Notes: a model not told the origin generated them from the sequence alone. Counted from the first letter of the stretch, positions 34,894 through 44,750 are shown. The stretch is DNA of 64,000 bases from Lentisphaeria bacterium (GCA_003526375.1 DPDG01000077.1:124001-188000); one strand, 5' to 3'. Program-made: numbers and translations.

Positions 34894-36153
34894 TCAGGCT
34901 TTTTCCAGGTCTCTGCCTGTCGCATCCGGATCACAGACGTATTCCGCTTTGCTTGCCCTGACGGTCGGGAACATCAGAGGGATCATGAGAAAGAAGATCA
35001 GGGCGGCGGTGATGAAAATGCCGCGGATTCCGATATAATAGGCGATGCCGCCGCTCAGAAGGGAACTGATGATGCCGCCGGCGGTGCTGAAACTGCCGGA
35101 CCAGCCGAAATATGTGCCGCGCCGCTCCGGTGCCGTGATCTTTGCCAGCATGACCTGGAAAATCGGCTGGAGCCCGCCGGCTGCGAGGTAGGCGAGGAAA
35201 CGCGCGAAAATGAGTGTCTGAATATTGCCTGACAACGCCTGCGCGAGTGTTGCCGAACCGCTCACCAGCAGAACCGGCAGCGCGAGCCTGCGGGGAAGTA
35301 TTCTGTCGCAGAGGTGTCCCATGATGATCCCTGAGAAGATGCCGCCGAGAGCCGCCGCCGCACTCGTGATTCCCGTATAGAATGCGGCGCTGCCGATCCC
35401 GTTGACCAGTTCCACCTGCATGGCGAGGAAAGGTTCTTCGATCCGTCTTGCGACTCCCATCAGGAGGAACATGATGAGAAGCCAGAGAACCGCCGGGGAC
35501 ATAAGTTCCCGGAAGGAGTGCTTCTCCCGTTTCTGTTCCTTTTTCACTGTCAGGCGCCGGAAGTTGTCTTTCACGAACAGATGAACCAGCAGGCCGCTGG
35601 CAAGGTAGATGACGCCGCAGGAAAGAAATGCTGTGCGGTAACCGAAATAATGGACGATCATCCCGCCGGTCAGGTAGCCGACCATGTTTCCGCTCCAGAG
35701 AGCGGTGCTGACTGTGCCGAGCACGAAACCGTGTTTTTCTGGAGGTGTCGTGCATACCAGCAGAGTCTGCGCCGGATTGACCGTTCCCGAAAAAAAGGAA
35801 CAGAGGAAGCGGATCAGAAGCATGACCTGGAAGTTCGGGGCGAAAACCAGCAGCGGGTAGAGGAGCGCCGCGCCGTAGCTCGCCCTGAGCAGCATGAGTT
35901 TCCGTCCGAACCGGTCAGCCAGCATTCCCCACACCGTCGTGGCGATGCAGAGGCTTGTGATTCCCGCCAGATAAAAGAGGGAAACATAAAAACCCCGGAG
36001 CTGGTTGTCCACAATGTGAAAGTGTTCCCGCAGATAGAGCGGGATGAACGGCATGCAGCAGCCGAAGCCGATCATTGCCAGAAATTGCGAGATCCATACG
36101 AAAAACAGATTTTTCTTCCAGTTGATCGTCAGCGGGACAGCGATTGTGTTCAT
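34894..36153 (-). CDS. MFS transporter
   Basis: The 419-residue product has about twelve hydrophobic segments and the MFS loop motif GMLADRFGRKLMLL between helices 2 and 3, repeated in the second half as GHLCDRILPRRLALP. It resembles drug/sugar efflux-type MFS proteins; the substrate cannot be read from sequence. It follows a LysR-type regulator gene on the same strand by about 137 bases, so that regulator may control it. An AGAGGA site lies upstream of the ATG. Confidence 0.88.
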   Translation of the reverse strand: MNTIAVPLTINWKKNLFFVWISQFLAMIGFGCCMPFIPLYLREHFHIVDNQLRGFYVSLFYLAGITSLCIATTVWGMLADRFGRKLMLLRASYGAALLYPLLVFAPNFQVMLLIRFLCSFFSGTVNPAQTLLVCTTPPEKHGFVLGTVSTALWSGNMVGYLTGGMIVHYFGYRTAFLSCGVIYLASGLLVHLFVKDNFRRLTVKKEQKREKHSFRELMSPAVLWLLIMFLLMGVARRIEEPFLAMQVELVNGIGSAAFYTGITSAAAALGGIFSGIIMGHLCDRILPRRLALPVLLVSGSATLAQALSGNIQTLIFARFLAYLAAGGLQPIFQVMLAKITAPERRGTYFGWSGSFSTAGGIISSLLSGGIAYYIGIRGIFITAALIFFLMIPLMFPTVRASKAEYVCDPDATGRDLEKA

Positions 36154-36290
36154 GCCGGTGATTTCTTTCCTCTTGTTTATGATTTCCGGGATACAGAAAT
36201 ATATGCAGAGGAACTGATAAACTCAAATACCGTTTTCTCATACCGGCTATAACCACGGATTATAGCTTTGCGCTTCCGGATATTGAAATC

Positions 36291-37172
36291 TCAGGTTTCG
36301 ATTCCGAACTTTTCATGGATTACGGCGATGAACGCTTTTGCCTGCGGCGTGAGCGGGCGCTCGGGGAAATAATGATAACTGACGGTCAGCTTGACATCGG
36401 AATCGAATCCGCCGATCAGAATGCCGGAGCGTTTTTCCGGTTCGATCAGATAATCCGGGACGAAGGCGATTCCGAAGTTTTCCTTGACCAGTTCAATGAT
36501 GGTTTCGGAAGACTGGGAGTCCATGAAAACGTTGAGCGGATACGGGTGAAGTGTTTTCTTGACTGCTTCGTAGAGAATCGTCCCTTTGGGATAGGTGATC
36601 AGGGGCAGGGCGGACAGTTCGCGTTTCGAGAACCGTTTTCCTGCGGCGGTTTTTGAACGGGAGGAACGGATCAGGACAAAATCCGATTGAAAAATCGGAT
36701 GGCAGGAAAGACGTTCTTCAGTCTGGAAAGTGCTGCCGATCCCGATATCCGCCGACCCGTTCAGGAGAAGCCCCGGCTGAAGCGTTGTCCTCATTTCGCG
36801 AATCCGCGGGCAGATGCCGGGATAGCGTGCCAGCAGACGTTTCAACAGGTCGGGCATGAGTTTCCGTGAAAGAAAGGAACCGCAGACGATATTCAGTTCA
36901 CCGGACACGGTATGGTGGAGATCGTTGAGAATGGAGGGAATATTTTTGATCCGCCGGATGATGTCTTCGGATTGTTCCAGCAGTTTTTTGCCTTCCGGAG
37001 TCAGATTGACGCCGTTTGGAAGCCGGATGAAAAGCAGGGTCCCGAGTTCTTCCTCCAGCAGCCTGACCTGTTTGCTGAGCGCCGGCTGCGAGATGAAAAG
37101 CTTTTTCGCCGCCACGGTAAAACTGCCGCATTTTGCGACATTGAGAAAATATTCCAGTTGAATCGAATTCAT
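36291..37172 (-). CDS. LysR family transcriptional regulator
   Basis: The 293-residue protein has an N-terminal LysR winged helix (MNSIQLEYFLNVAKCGSFTVAA, read from residue 1, with KLFISQPALSKQVRLLEEEL) and a substrate-binding domain. I chose the ATG at 37172, preceded by CAGGAAACGGGAG; the frame could extend 51 bases further. It probably controls the MFS gene downstream. Confidence 0.93.
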   Translation of the reverse strand: MNSIQLEYFLNVAKCGSFTVAAKKLFISQPALSKQVRLLEEELGTLLFIRLPNGVNLTPEGKKLLEQSEDIIRRIKNIPSILNDLHHTVSGELNIVCGSFLSRKLMPDLLKRLLARYPGICPRIREMRTTLQPGLLLNGSADIGIGSTFQTEERLSCHPIFQSDFVLIRSSRSKTAAGKRFSKRELSALPLITYPKGTILYEAVKKTLHPYPLNVFMDSQSSETIIELVKENFGIAFVPDYLIEPEKRSGILIGGFDSDVKLTVSYHYFPERPLTPQAKAFIAVIHEKFGIET

Positions 37173-37859
37173 GTCTCCCGTTTCCTGTTTGTGGAATATA
37201 CGCCCTTTTGAGGGGCACGTCAAGCGCAGATGGAAAATTCATGGTTCTTTTGCCGCCTGTTGGAAATCATCACGGCAGTCCGGAAATATGTCAGAGCAAG
37301 GTGGATGTAAAATGTCAGGGAAGCAATGAAAAAAGCGTACCCCGGTCAAATTATGCGAGCCTTCCGCCTACCACAGCGTTACACAACCCATAAAGGACCG
37401 GAATACGCTAAAAACATCAGCGCATCCGTTTTTCGGTTGTGTAACGTCATTTATTTGAAGTGGTAGTTCAAGGCTCGACGTTCAACGGTCAATATTTATA
37501 ATGTGTAGAAAATCAAAAACAGTCTTCTGCTTCTGCAAATCTCCTCTTTAAAATAAAACGATACTTCAAATAAAATACATGGCGGAGATGCAAAAGTCAA
37601 TCATGGAACTGAATTTTCCGGCAGAGGATTTTCAGATCGGCTGAAAGAACTGTTTTGCGGAAGCTGTTGGAAACGGACCCTATGAATAACAGACTTGACT
37701 GAAATCTTTTGATTTTATGGTGCCGGAGTGATATATTCCTGTTGCCGGGAATAAGATGTGATGACAGGTGTGAGGTTGAATTTCAGGCAGTATCATCCGG
37801 AGGTTTGAGTGTGACTTATGAAAAAACGCTGTCTGTGAAATGGCGGAAGGAAAATCAAT
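37173..37859. other. 687-base intergenic region containing a structured element
   Basis: No convincing gene is visible between the LysR gene and the small ORF at 37860. The central part holds the nested inverted repeat described at 37356-37477. The rest is A+T-rich and unexplained. Confidence 0.4.
37356..37477. repeat. 122-base nested inverted repeat of unknown kind
   Basis: Three blocks on the left (CGAGCCTT 37356-37363, CTACCAC 37368-37374, CGTTACACAACC 37377-37388) have exact complements in reverse order on the right (GGTTGTGTAACG 37435-37446, GTGGTAG 37460-37466, AAGGCTCG 37470-37477). The loop holds a smaller hairpin (CGCT...AGCG). This could be a MITE-like element or a structured RNA. 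Confidence 0.65.
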
Positions 37860-38069
37860 ATGAAAATCAGGATTTTAAGGCGGAAGACGGAAAATAGCAG
37901 GCATACTGAAATCACAATTCAGGAACAGGAACCTGAAAATGAGATATCTGCCGAAATCATAGAGATAGAAAAAAAGAAACCGAAAACCAGCGGATGTATG
38001 AAAGCGCTCGGGATAATTTGCCTTATCATTTTTGCCTCTGCAATCCTGGATTCCTGTCTATTTGAATGA
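37860..38069 (+). CDS. Small protein with C-terminal membrane segment
   Basis: The 69-residue frame begins with a basic stretch (MKIRILRRK), has an acidic middle, and ends with a hydrophobic segment (LGIICLIIFASAIL) followed by DSCLFE. GGAAGG lies before the ATG. It resembles a small tail-anchored membrane protein, but no family was recognised and it could be a chance frame. Confidence 0.45.
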   Translation: MKIRILRRKTENSRHTEITIQEQEPENEISAEIIEIEKKKPKTSGCMKALGIICLIIFASAILDSCLFE

Positions 38070-38121
38070 GCCGGTAAAAGAGCAGCGGCGCCTTGACCGG
38101 ACGATGAAGTGAAAATAAAAA

Positions 38122-38149
38122 AAGACTTGCATTGCTGCATGCAAGTCTT
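38122..38149 (-). terminator. Terminator of the tRNA operon
   Basis: On the minus strand AAGACTTGCAT and ATGCAAGTCTT form an 11-bp stem followed by a seven-T run, 12 bases after the tRNA-Tyr 3' end. Confidence 0.9.
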
Positions 38150-38160
38150 GATAATCAAAT

Positions 38161-38245
38161 TGGTGGTGGGGGATGGATTCGAACCATCGAAGTCAGCGAC
38201 AGCAGATTTACAGTCTGCCCCCTTTGGCCGCTCGGGAACCCCACC
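38161..38245 (-). tRNA. tRNA-Tyr (anticodon GTA)
   Basis: The 85-base sequence has a GGTGGGG/CCCCACC acceptor stem, the anticodon loop CTGTAAA, a long variable arm, the T-loop GGTTCGAATCC and an encoded CCA at 38161-38163. A long variable arm with GTA is diagnostic for tRNA-Tyr. Confidence 0.97.
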
Positions 38246-38262
38246 AGAGTGGAATGCTTAAA

Positions 38263-38336
<74 letters not shown>

Positions 38337-38361
38337 AACTCCGTTTGCATCATGGGGCTCT

Positions 38362-38389
38362 AATTTACTGGCATTATTATAAATTTCAA
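38362..38389 (-). promoter_or_regulatory. Candidate promoter of the tRNA-Gly/Tyr operon
   Basis: On the minus strand TTGAAA and TAAATT are 16 bases apart and end 25 bases before tRNA-Gly. The -10 match is moderate. Confidence 0.4.
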
Positions 38390-38522
38390 GCGTAAAATCT
38401 AAAAAAAATCAATATTTCTTCCCCTCGTGACAGGATCATACCGGCGATATGGCGGATCATCAGGCTGTTACAGCAGATTTTCATGGCATGTGCAATATGG
38501 ACGATGGATATTACAGATGGCT

Positions 38523-39350
38523 TCATCTCCATTGAGAAGGGCGTTTCCCTGTGTTTTTCCTGATGAAGCGGCAGAAATAATTGCTGTCCCTGAAGCCGGA
38601 CTGTTCCGCGATCTCCGAAAGCGAGAGACGGGGATTCTGCAACAGGGACAATGCGCGCTGCAAACGCAGCATACTCAGGTATTCCGATGGCGAGATATTC
38701 ATTTTTTTACGGAAAATGCGGAGCAGGGTGGTCCGGTCAAGATTCAGTTCGCCGGACAAGGTCTTGATATTCAGGGACGGGTCCCCGAAACGGGCTCTGC
38801 AGATCATGAGGATTTCATGAAGTTTTTCATTTTCAAAAGTCGGGGCGTCCATCGTGCCGCCCGCGGCTGCCAGGATATTGCAGATTTCGCAGAACATGCG
38901 GCGCCAACTGTAAGGGGAACGCACGAGGAGATGTTCCTCGAAGTTGATGAAGTTCTGGTGCGGGCAGGGACCCGCGTGAAACGCTGTCCTCGGGTATCCG
39001 AAAGAGAGCATGAAGCCGGCGGCGTTCGGACCGTCGAAAACGATCCAGCGGTATTCGCATTCCTCCTGATGAGTCCGGATCACATAAGGCTCATCCGGCA
39101 GACAGTAAATCACATGTCCGGGGCGCAGGATATGACATTTCCCGTTCCGTTCAAATTCCGGATTGCCTCGGATTCCCCAGAATAACTGGACAAAATTTTT
39201 CTCGCCGGCTTTCACATCTTCCCTGTTGCCGGGCTGCCGGATGAAATGCCCGATGGATCTCGGATAGACCGGCAGGTCGATGTTCGGATACTGCTTCAAC
39301 TCCGGCCGGAAATAGCCGTGGCTTCTGTTTTGAGGGCTTTTTCTGTTCAT
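38523..39350 (-). CDS. AraC family transcriptional regulator
   Basis: The 275-residue protein has an N-terminal cupin-like sensor part (HILRPGHVIYCLPDEPYVI) and a C-terminal AraC double helix-turn-helix, with LNLDRTTLLRIFRKKMNISP and the diagnostic LSLSEIAEQSGFRDSNYFCR. It diverges from the GH4 gene across 94 bases, so it most likely activates alpha-galactoside use. Confidence 0.94.
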   Translation of the reverse strand: MNRKSPQNRSHGYFRPELKQYPNIDLPVYPRSIGHFIRQPGNREDVKAGEKNFVQLFWGIRGNPEFERNGKCHILRPGHVIYCLPDEPYVIRTHQEECEYRWIVFDGPNAAGFMLSFGYPRTAFHAGPCPHQNFINFEEHLLVRSPYSWRRMFCEICNILAAAGGTMDAPTFENEKLHEILMICRARFGDPSLNIKTLSGELNLDRTTLLRIFRKKMNISPSEYLSMLRLQRALSLLQNPRLSLSEIAEQSGFRDSNYFCRFIRKNTGKRPSQWR

Positions 39351-39395
39351 GCATCCATAATCCAGTTTTTACAGCCAAAATCCTGTGTTTTTACT

Positions 39396-39416
39396 CTAAT
39401 TTAGTGCTATAATTAG
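39396..39416 (+). promoter_or_regulatory. -10 element of the GH4 promoter inside a short inverted repeat
   Basis: TATAAT at 39408-39413 lies 31 bases before the GH4 ATG. It overlaps the inverted repeat CTAATT (39396-39401) / AATTAG (39411-39416). There is no good -35, as expected for an AraC-activated promoter. Confidence 0.5.
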
Positions 39417-39444
39417 AAAAAGCAACCCCAAGGAGGATTTTAGA

Positions 39445-40800
39445 ATGGCTAAAATTGCGATGATCGGTGCCGGCGGAGTCATCTTTGCGCAGAATTTCAT
39501 CAAGGATATTCTGCTGGACGGACTTCTGCGGCAGAGTGAAGTCACATTGATGGACATTGATCGTGAAAGGCTTGAGAATGCCGGAAAAATGGCGGAAATC
39601 ATGTCTGCACAGTTCGGTGTGGCGTTCAAACCGGAACTGACGACTGATTTGAGAAAAGCCGTCCGCGGTGCGGATTACGTGATTACGATTTTCCGCGTCG
39701 GGACGTTGGAACATCAGCGGCTTGAATATGAAATTCCCGCCCGGTACGGAGTGAAGCAGGTGGTCGGTGACACTCTCGGGCCGGGAGGCGTGTTCCGAGG
39801 ACTGCGGACTCTGAAAGCGCTGTTCGAGGTCTTGGATGCAATGGAAGCGGAGTGTCCCGGCGCTTTCCTGCTGAATTATGTGAATCCCATGTCGATGAAT
39901 ACCATTGCCCTGAGCCGGCGCGCGAAAACCGTGAAAGTCATCGGTTTGTGTCACAGCGTGCAGGGGACGGGCATGGCGATTGCCGAATGGCTGAAGGTGC
40001 CGCTGGAAAAACTGCATTATTATGCGGCGGGCGTCAATCATCAGGCGTTCATGCTGAAACTGGAGACGGATGGACGCGATTTGTACCCGGAACTGCGGAA
40101 ATGCCTTGACCGTCCGGAAATCTACAACCGGGACAAGGTCAGATTTGAACTGATGCGGCACTTCGGCTATTTTCCTACGGAGAGCAGCGGTCACGGCAGC
40201 GAATACAATCCCTACTTCCGCAAACGCGGGGATCTGCTGGAGAAATTCTGTTCCGTGACGGCGCCGGCTGATCCGGAAGATCATTGCTGCGGCTATCTGA
40301 TGTCCGCCGGTGTGCCGGGGGCGTCTCTGACGGTCTGCGCAAAGCTCCAGGCGCACAACGAAGACAAACTGCGGAGGCTTCTTGACGGTTCGGAGAAGAT
40401 CGAGCCGAAACCGAGTCAGGAATATGGTGTTCAGATCATCCGCGCCATTGAAAAGAATGCGCCGTTTTCCGCCAATCTGAATGTCATGAATCGCGGTCTG
40501 ATCCCGACACTGCCTCCGGGCGCCTGTGTCGAAGTGCCATGTCTGGTCAACGGCGGGGGAATTTTTCCTGCCCGAATTGAGGATTATCCGGAGCAGCTTG
40601 CTGCATTGAACCGTGGAATGATCAATGTGCAGATTCTCGGAGCGCAGGGTGCGCTGAATCACAGCCGGAGCGATATTTTCCATGCCGTCGCCGCCGATCC
40701 TTTGACCGCGGCGGTTCTGGGGCTGGATGAGATTCAGGAAATGACGGACGAGCTGTTCGAGGCATTGGCTTCGGAGATAGACCCCGCGTTTTTTGAATGA
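39445..40800 (+). CDS. melA: GH4 alpha-galactosidase (MelA type)
   Basis: GH4 enzymes use NAD and a divalent metal to cleave glycosides by a redox elimination mechanism. The 451-residue protein has the Rossmann motif MIGAGGVIFAQNF, the metal-site motif NYVNPMSMNT, and CHSVQGT, the signature typical of the alpha-galactosidase subgroup. Length equals that of typical MelA. AAGGAGG precedes the ATG. The divergent AraC gene is its likely activator. It is cytoplasmic, so a galactoside must be imported first; no importer is adjacent. Confidence 0.92.
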   Translation: MAKIAMIGAGGVIFAQNFIKDILLDGLLRQSEVTLMDIDRERLENAGKMAEIMSAQFGVAFKPELTTDLRKAVRGADYVITIFRVGTLEHQRLEYEIPARYGVKQVVGDTLGPGGVFRGLRTLKALFEVLDAMEAECPGAFLLNYVNPMSMNTIALSRRAKTVKVIGLCHSVQGTGMAIAEWLKVPLEKLHYYAAGVNHQAFMLKLETDGRDLYPELRKCLDRPEIYNRDKVRFELMRHFGYFPTESSGHGSEYNPYFRKRGDLLEKFCSVTAPADPEDHCCGYLMSAGVPGASLTVCAKLQAHNEDKLRRLLDGSEKIEPKPSQEYGVQIIRAIEKNAPFSANLNVMNRGLIPTLPPGACVEVPCLVNGGGIFPARIEDYPEQLAALNRGMINVQILGAQGALNHSRSDIFHAVAADPLTAAVLGLDEIQEMTDELFEALASEIDPAFFE

Positions 40801-40810
40801 CGGAAGCTGC

Positions 40811-40879
40811 GTCCGGTGCAGGGGGGCACCGGACGGATTCTGCCGCAGAGACGGAGTTTTCCGTTTCTGCGGCAGAATC
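40811..40879. terminator. Double hairpin between convergent genes
   Basis: GTCCGGTGC/GCACCGGAC (40811-40819, 40826-40834) is followed by a stem of about 19 bp (40836-40854 with 40861-40879) with loop AGTTTT. It lies just after the GH4 stop and before the DUF4838 gene end, so it probably ends both transcripts. Confidence 0.7.
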
Positions 40880-40961
40880 GTTCTGAATTTTCTATTTCCC
40901 TGATCAAGTAAATCTGTTTGGGCAAAGGGACTGTTCTTCTGCTCTCATGATGCGTCTGTGA

Positions 40962-43946
40962 TTATTTTGCCGATTTGCGCGCGGAAACTGTCCCCGCCGG
41001 ACTCAGTTTTACATCATCAATCCAAACCGCCCCTTCCGCTTTGCGAAGAATAAAATTTATGTATGGCTTGCTTTTGGAACCGGTATCTTTGGGGGTCCGG
41101 AACCGATGCTCCATCCGGGTCCACGGACAACTGCCTGTAAGTTGGATTCCGTAGGCTGCCGGATAATACAGAGCCTTGCCGTTGCCGGGATCAATCCGCA
41201 CATAAAAACCGCTCCAGTTGGGTTCAAGCTTTTTCACATCCTTCATTTTTGCCAGAAACGAGATTACGTATTCCGTATCAGGTTTTAACGGCACATATTG
41301 GCAGAGTGTATTGATCGAGTTCTCCAGACGTGCCGACGCGCCTCCGGAGACAAAATACCTTTCATCACGGTTGAATCTTTTGGAGGCGCTGGTCCATTTT
41401 CCCCACCAGTAACGGGTCTTTTCTGTTGCCGGAGTTGAAAAACTGCCGTCCACGATAAGGTTATCCGCAGGTTCCAGTGTAAATACCAGCTTGCCGAAAC
41501 GTGTGATATCGCCAAAGGAACGTGTGAAAGGACTCCAGGAGTAGTAGGGAGTGTCGGTTTTTTTGCCATCCAGCACACGATGTCTTGTGAAATTCGCCAG
41601 GATACTGTTTCCCGATACGGGTTCCATGGATTTGCGCGGCAGACGGATTTCCGCTGTCCACTTTTTGCCGGGAATGACAGCTGTTTTCACTTCGGCGCCG
41701 CTGTTCCATGAGAAATCGGTTACACTGTCAACTACGCGCAAATCAGCCAGATCGCCGTGCGCATTGAGCATGAGTTGATAGTAACGTTTACGGTTGCCGT
41801 CGGGAGAAAGGAAGATTTCCACGTCGGAATCTTTCCATAGTTCCGGTTCATCAAATTTGCGTCTGCCCGCAAAAAGGAGGTCGGGTTCTTCGCATTCAAA
41901 GGCAAAATAAAAATTTTCCCGATCGCACATTGCGCGGACAACGGTTTTTACTTCCGCAGGTTTTTCCCCGCCGAGCGGCGAGAGATAAAATGCCGTCGCA
42001 TTCCGCCATGCGGCTTCCTCCGGGAGACCGTCAATTTTCACTTCGCCTGAACGTTCCGGGCAGAAGGCTTTCCAATGATCTGTGCTGTTGTTGGCTTCCT
42101 GAAATCTTTTGAGTTGTCCGAGGAGCGGCGCGAACATTTCTCTGCGCAGGAACTTTACCCGTTCAAGATATTCCGGCGCTTTTATGCACAGCTTCTCAGC
42201 CTGATCGAAAAGTCCGTTCAGACGTTTGATTTCCATCGGGGAATAAATGCTGCCCCAGAGTTCCAGTTCAGAGGGATATGTCGTTTTGGGACCCATCGGG
42301 GTTTCGGTTACGTTCGCCGCGATTTTCATCCAGTTCCGTTCGACGGAATCGAAATACTCTTTCATCGGTTCTGCCGCCGGTCCATACATGATTTGAGCAT
42401 GTTCGTCCAGAAGCTTTTCCACATCGGTATTCGGATTCCACATGATCTTCCCATAGACGTGATGCGTAAGATAATTGAAGATCACATAATCGCTTTCACA
42501 TTCGAAGTAAATGCCGAAAATATGCGGAGCAGCCCGTTTCGTGAAGCTTGCCGCTGCTCTTGGCGTGGTGTGCGGGATTCCGGGAAACATGCCGTAATAT
42601 TTGCCGGGATAGGTCCACAGCCAGGTTTTATTGCGGAGTTTCTTTTTCCAGTCCTGAAGAAGTTTGTCATCCTGTTCGCGCAATGTGGGATTTCCTTCGT
42701 TCCATGGACCGCGAAGCGCCAGCATGACCAGCAGATTGTCCGGGATTTCCACTTCCGGGATCGGTCGGTATTGCCCATATGCCATGGTGGTCAGCCATCC
42801 GGGGACACCGGACTTTTTCACTCCTTTGCAGATATCGGCAAAGAAACTCCAGATGTAATTGCTTTGTGCCTGTTCCGGCTGGGAGAAATGTTTCCAGCAC
42901 TCAGGACAGCGGCAGGGATAGCAGGAGTCGTTCGGCATGATATTGAAAAGGGGCAGACCGGAGGGGCACAGCCATTTGCTCCAGCCGGGCTGATCATTCC
43001 AGGTGCGTATGCCGCGGACGGATGCGGGCTCGCCTTTCAGAAACGAAACGGCATCCGCAATGATCTCCTCTTTTATGCCGCTGGAAAAACAGATCTGGCT
43101 TTTGTCATGGCGTTCATCCCGTCCCATGATCCGTTTCCCCGCTCCATCCAGCGCAAAATATTCCGGATGTTCTTTGCCAAAACGATATTGATAACCATAA
43201 TATGCCAAGCCATGGACATTGGGTATCATGAATGTCTCATATCTGTTGCGCAGTTTATTCAGCACTCCGCCTGTCTTTTTCCAGTCGGCTCCTTCGTAAT
43301 AATGAACCGGCCGGCCTCCATGGTTATAATCCGTGAAACGCCGCTGAATGAAATCCGGACGGTCGTAAATGTCGATTTCAGGCAGCGCCCAGTCTTTTCG
43401 TTTGGGAATGACGGTACCGATTTTTCCCGGGAAATAGTAGCGGATTCCGGCAAAGCGTTCAAGAAAATCATAGGTTCCGAAAAGGGTTGCCATCTCGCCT
43501 TTCAGACCGGGCATGAGGATGCCGCGTCTCGGGTCCAGCTTCGGGTCATCCCGACCGATGATCAGGACATTTTTTCCGTGTGTGCGAATGACAAAACCGT
43601 CGCGGTCGAAATTTTTCAGATCGATTCCAAGCTTTCCTGCAAGTTCCGCATCCCCTATGATAACTGCCGGATTCCTGCCGGATGGCGCGTTTCTGACGGC
43701 AATGGAACTGCCGAATGCACGGGACAGCTGTTCCGCAGCCTCCTGTCCTGCGAATTTCGCGGAAGGAGAAGCCGTTTTCGGCACGACAAGTTCGAAAAGA
43801 ATGTTGCCGTTTCTTACCATTTCAGTGACTGATGTTTTTCCGATCTCGCATTTCCGGGGATTTTTCGGTTCAATGGAGAACGGCAGTTCGGCGGCATACA
43901 GGAGAAGCGCCGCCGAACATGAGAGAAGCAGTAGCATTTTTTTCAT
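40962..43946 (-). CDS. Exported DUF4838 glycoside-hydrolase-like protein with C-terminal carbohydrate-binding domains
   Basis: The 994-residue product has a signal peptide (MKKMLLLLSCSAALLLYA), an alpha-glucuronidase-type N-terminal domain (about 50-180, KFAGQEAAEQLSRAFG and GTYDFLERFAGIRYYFPG), and a DUF4838 central barrel (about 200-580). Next comes a CBM9-like domain (about 640-800, starting near EVKIDGLPEEAAW), and a C-terminal CBM4/9-like jelly roll. DUF4838 proteins are common in Lentisphaerae, Planctomycetes and Bacteroidetes and are thought to act on polysaccharides. AAAGGA precedes the ATG. It is the third gene of the regulator (44751), prepilin (43977), enzyme module. Confidence 0.88.
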   Translation of the reverse strand: MKKMLLLLSCSAALLLYAAELPFSIEPKNPRKCEIGKTSVTEMVRNGNILFELVVPKTASPSAKFAGQEAAEQLSRAFGSSIAVRNAPSGRNPAVIIGDAELAGKLGIDLKNFDRDGFVIRTHGKNVLIIGRDDPKLDPRRGILMPGLKGEMATLFGTYDFLERFAGIRYYFPGKIGTVIPKRKDWALPEIDIYDRPDFIQRRFTDYNHGGRPVHYYEGADWKKTGGVLNKLRNRYETFMIPNVHGLAYYGYQYRFGKEHPEYFALDGAGKRIMGRDERHDKSQICFSSGIKEEIIADAVSFLKGEPASVRGIRTWNDQPGWSKWLCPSGLPLFNIMPNDSCYPCRCPECWKHFSQPEQAQSNYIWSFFADICKGVKKSGVPGWLTTMAYGQYRPIPEVEIPDNLLVMLALRGPWNEGNPTLREQDDKLLQDWKKKLRNKTWLWTYPGKYYGMFPGIPHTTPRAAASFTKRAAPHIFGIYFECESDYVIFNYLTHHVYGKIMWNPNTDVEKLLDEHAQIMYGPAAEPMKEYFDSVERNWMKIAANVTETPMGPKTTYPSELELWGSIYSPMEIKRLNGLFDQAEKLCIKAPEYLERVKFLRREMFAPLLGQLKRFQEANNSTDHWKAFCPERSGEVKIDGLPEEAAWRNATAFYLSPLGGEKPAEVKTVVRAMCDRENFYFAFECEEPDLLFAGRRKFDEPELWKDSDVEIFLSPDGNRKRYYQLMLNAHGDLADLRVVDSVTDFSWNSGAEVKTAVIPGKKWTAEIRLPRKSMEPVSGNSILANFTRHRVLDGKKTDTPYYSWSPFTRSFGDITRFGKLVFTLEPADNLIVDGSFSTPATEKTRYWWGKWTSASKRFNRDERYFVSGGASARLENSINTLCQYVPLKPDTEYVISFLAKMKDVKKLEPNWSGFYVRIDPGNGKALYYPAAYGIQLTGSCPWTRMEHRFRTPKDTGSKSKPYINFILRKAEGAVWIDDVKLSPAGTVSARKSAK

Positions 43947-43976
43947 AAGTGTATTCCTTTCATTATTGTGAGAATA

Positions 43977-44726
43977 TTATTGAATTGCAGGAGTTTCTGC
44001 CAACGGATACCAGAAAGCTTTCTTGTAGCAGGAGATTCTGCCTTGATCTGGTATTTCATTGCGATGAAGTGTTTTCACGTGCCCATCGGCAAATAATATA
44101 TTACTTCTTGTTCCCCCCTTGTGTCTTGATGACATTCCTTTTTGGTTTGCCGTATAGTCAGCCGTTGCCCTTGAAAACGCATAATAATATATATTTTCCG
44201 TAATTGATTCTCCCAATAACAGCAATATGGACGGATAACGGATGCTGGAAGATTTTGAAATACCAGCGTGGTATCCGCCATTTGTAGGGTCAGCGTAATA
44301 AGCACCAAAATAATAATTATAGCCCATTGTCATGTAATGTCCCGGATTTTGCGTCCAATAATAAGCTTCATTATCGGGAACTGCTGTCGGGCAGGCATAA
44401 CGGGAGTGTCCCAGATCGGTGCGTATCCCGCCGAAATACATATCTTCACTTCCTTTGTCCTTGGGCCAGTAGCCATGCATTGCTGAGCTTGGATGGTTTC
44501 CTTTCCATAGACTTGCTTTACCGATTGGGAGATACTCAAGGTGGTCATCCGCGTAAAAGCGCAGACATTTTCCCGCAGTGAGAAAATTATTTGCACAACT
44601 GATTGTCCGGGCGGATTCCCGCGCCTTGTTCAGCGCAGGCAGAAGCAGCGCCGCTAAAATGGAAATGATTGCAATCACGATCAAGAGTTCGATCAGTGTG
44701 AAATGCTGTCTTTTCCGCGAAAGCAT
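43977..44726 (-). CDS. Prepilin-like protein with H-X11-DG motif
   Basis: The 249-residue product has a nine-residue leader and the prepilin signal FTLIELLIVIAIISILAAL, then LNKARESARTISC. The C-terminal motif RHKGGTRSNILFADGHVK is the H-X-DG motif with eleven residues between. AAGGAGG lies 5 bases before the ATG. It sits 24 bases after the GntR/LacI regulator and 30 bases before the DUF4838 gene, with no pilus assembly genes nearby. Confidence 0.9.
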   Translation of the reverse strand: MLSRKRQHFTLIELLIVIAIISILAALLLPALNKARESARTISCANNFLTAGKCLRFYADDHLEYLPIGKASLWKGNHPSSAMHGYWPKDKGSEDMYFGGIRTDLGHSRYACPTAVPDNEAYYWTQNPGHYMTMGYNYYFGAYYADPTNGGYHAGISKSSSIRYPSILLLLGESITENIYYYAFSRATADYTANQKGMSSRHKGGTRSNILFADGHVKTLHRNEIPDQGRISCYKKAFWYPLAETPAIQ

Positions 44727-44750
44727 AAATACCTCCTTGTTTTATTTATT

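Noticed and set aside
37356..37477. Integron attC site
   Set aside because: The repeat is the right size, but the ends do not show the RYYYAAC/GTTRRRY core sites and no integrase or cassette array is nearby.
42075..43832. 585-residue plus-strand frame opposite the DUF4838 gene
   Set aside because: No domain, and the opposite strand holds a complete exported protein.
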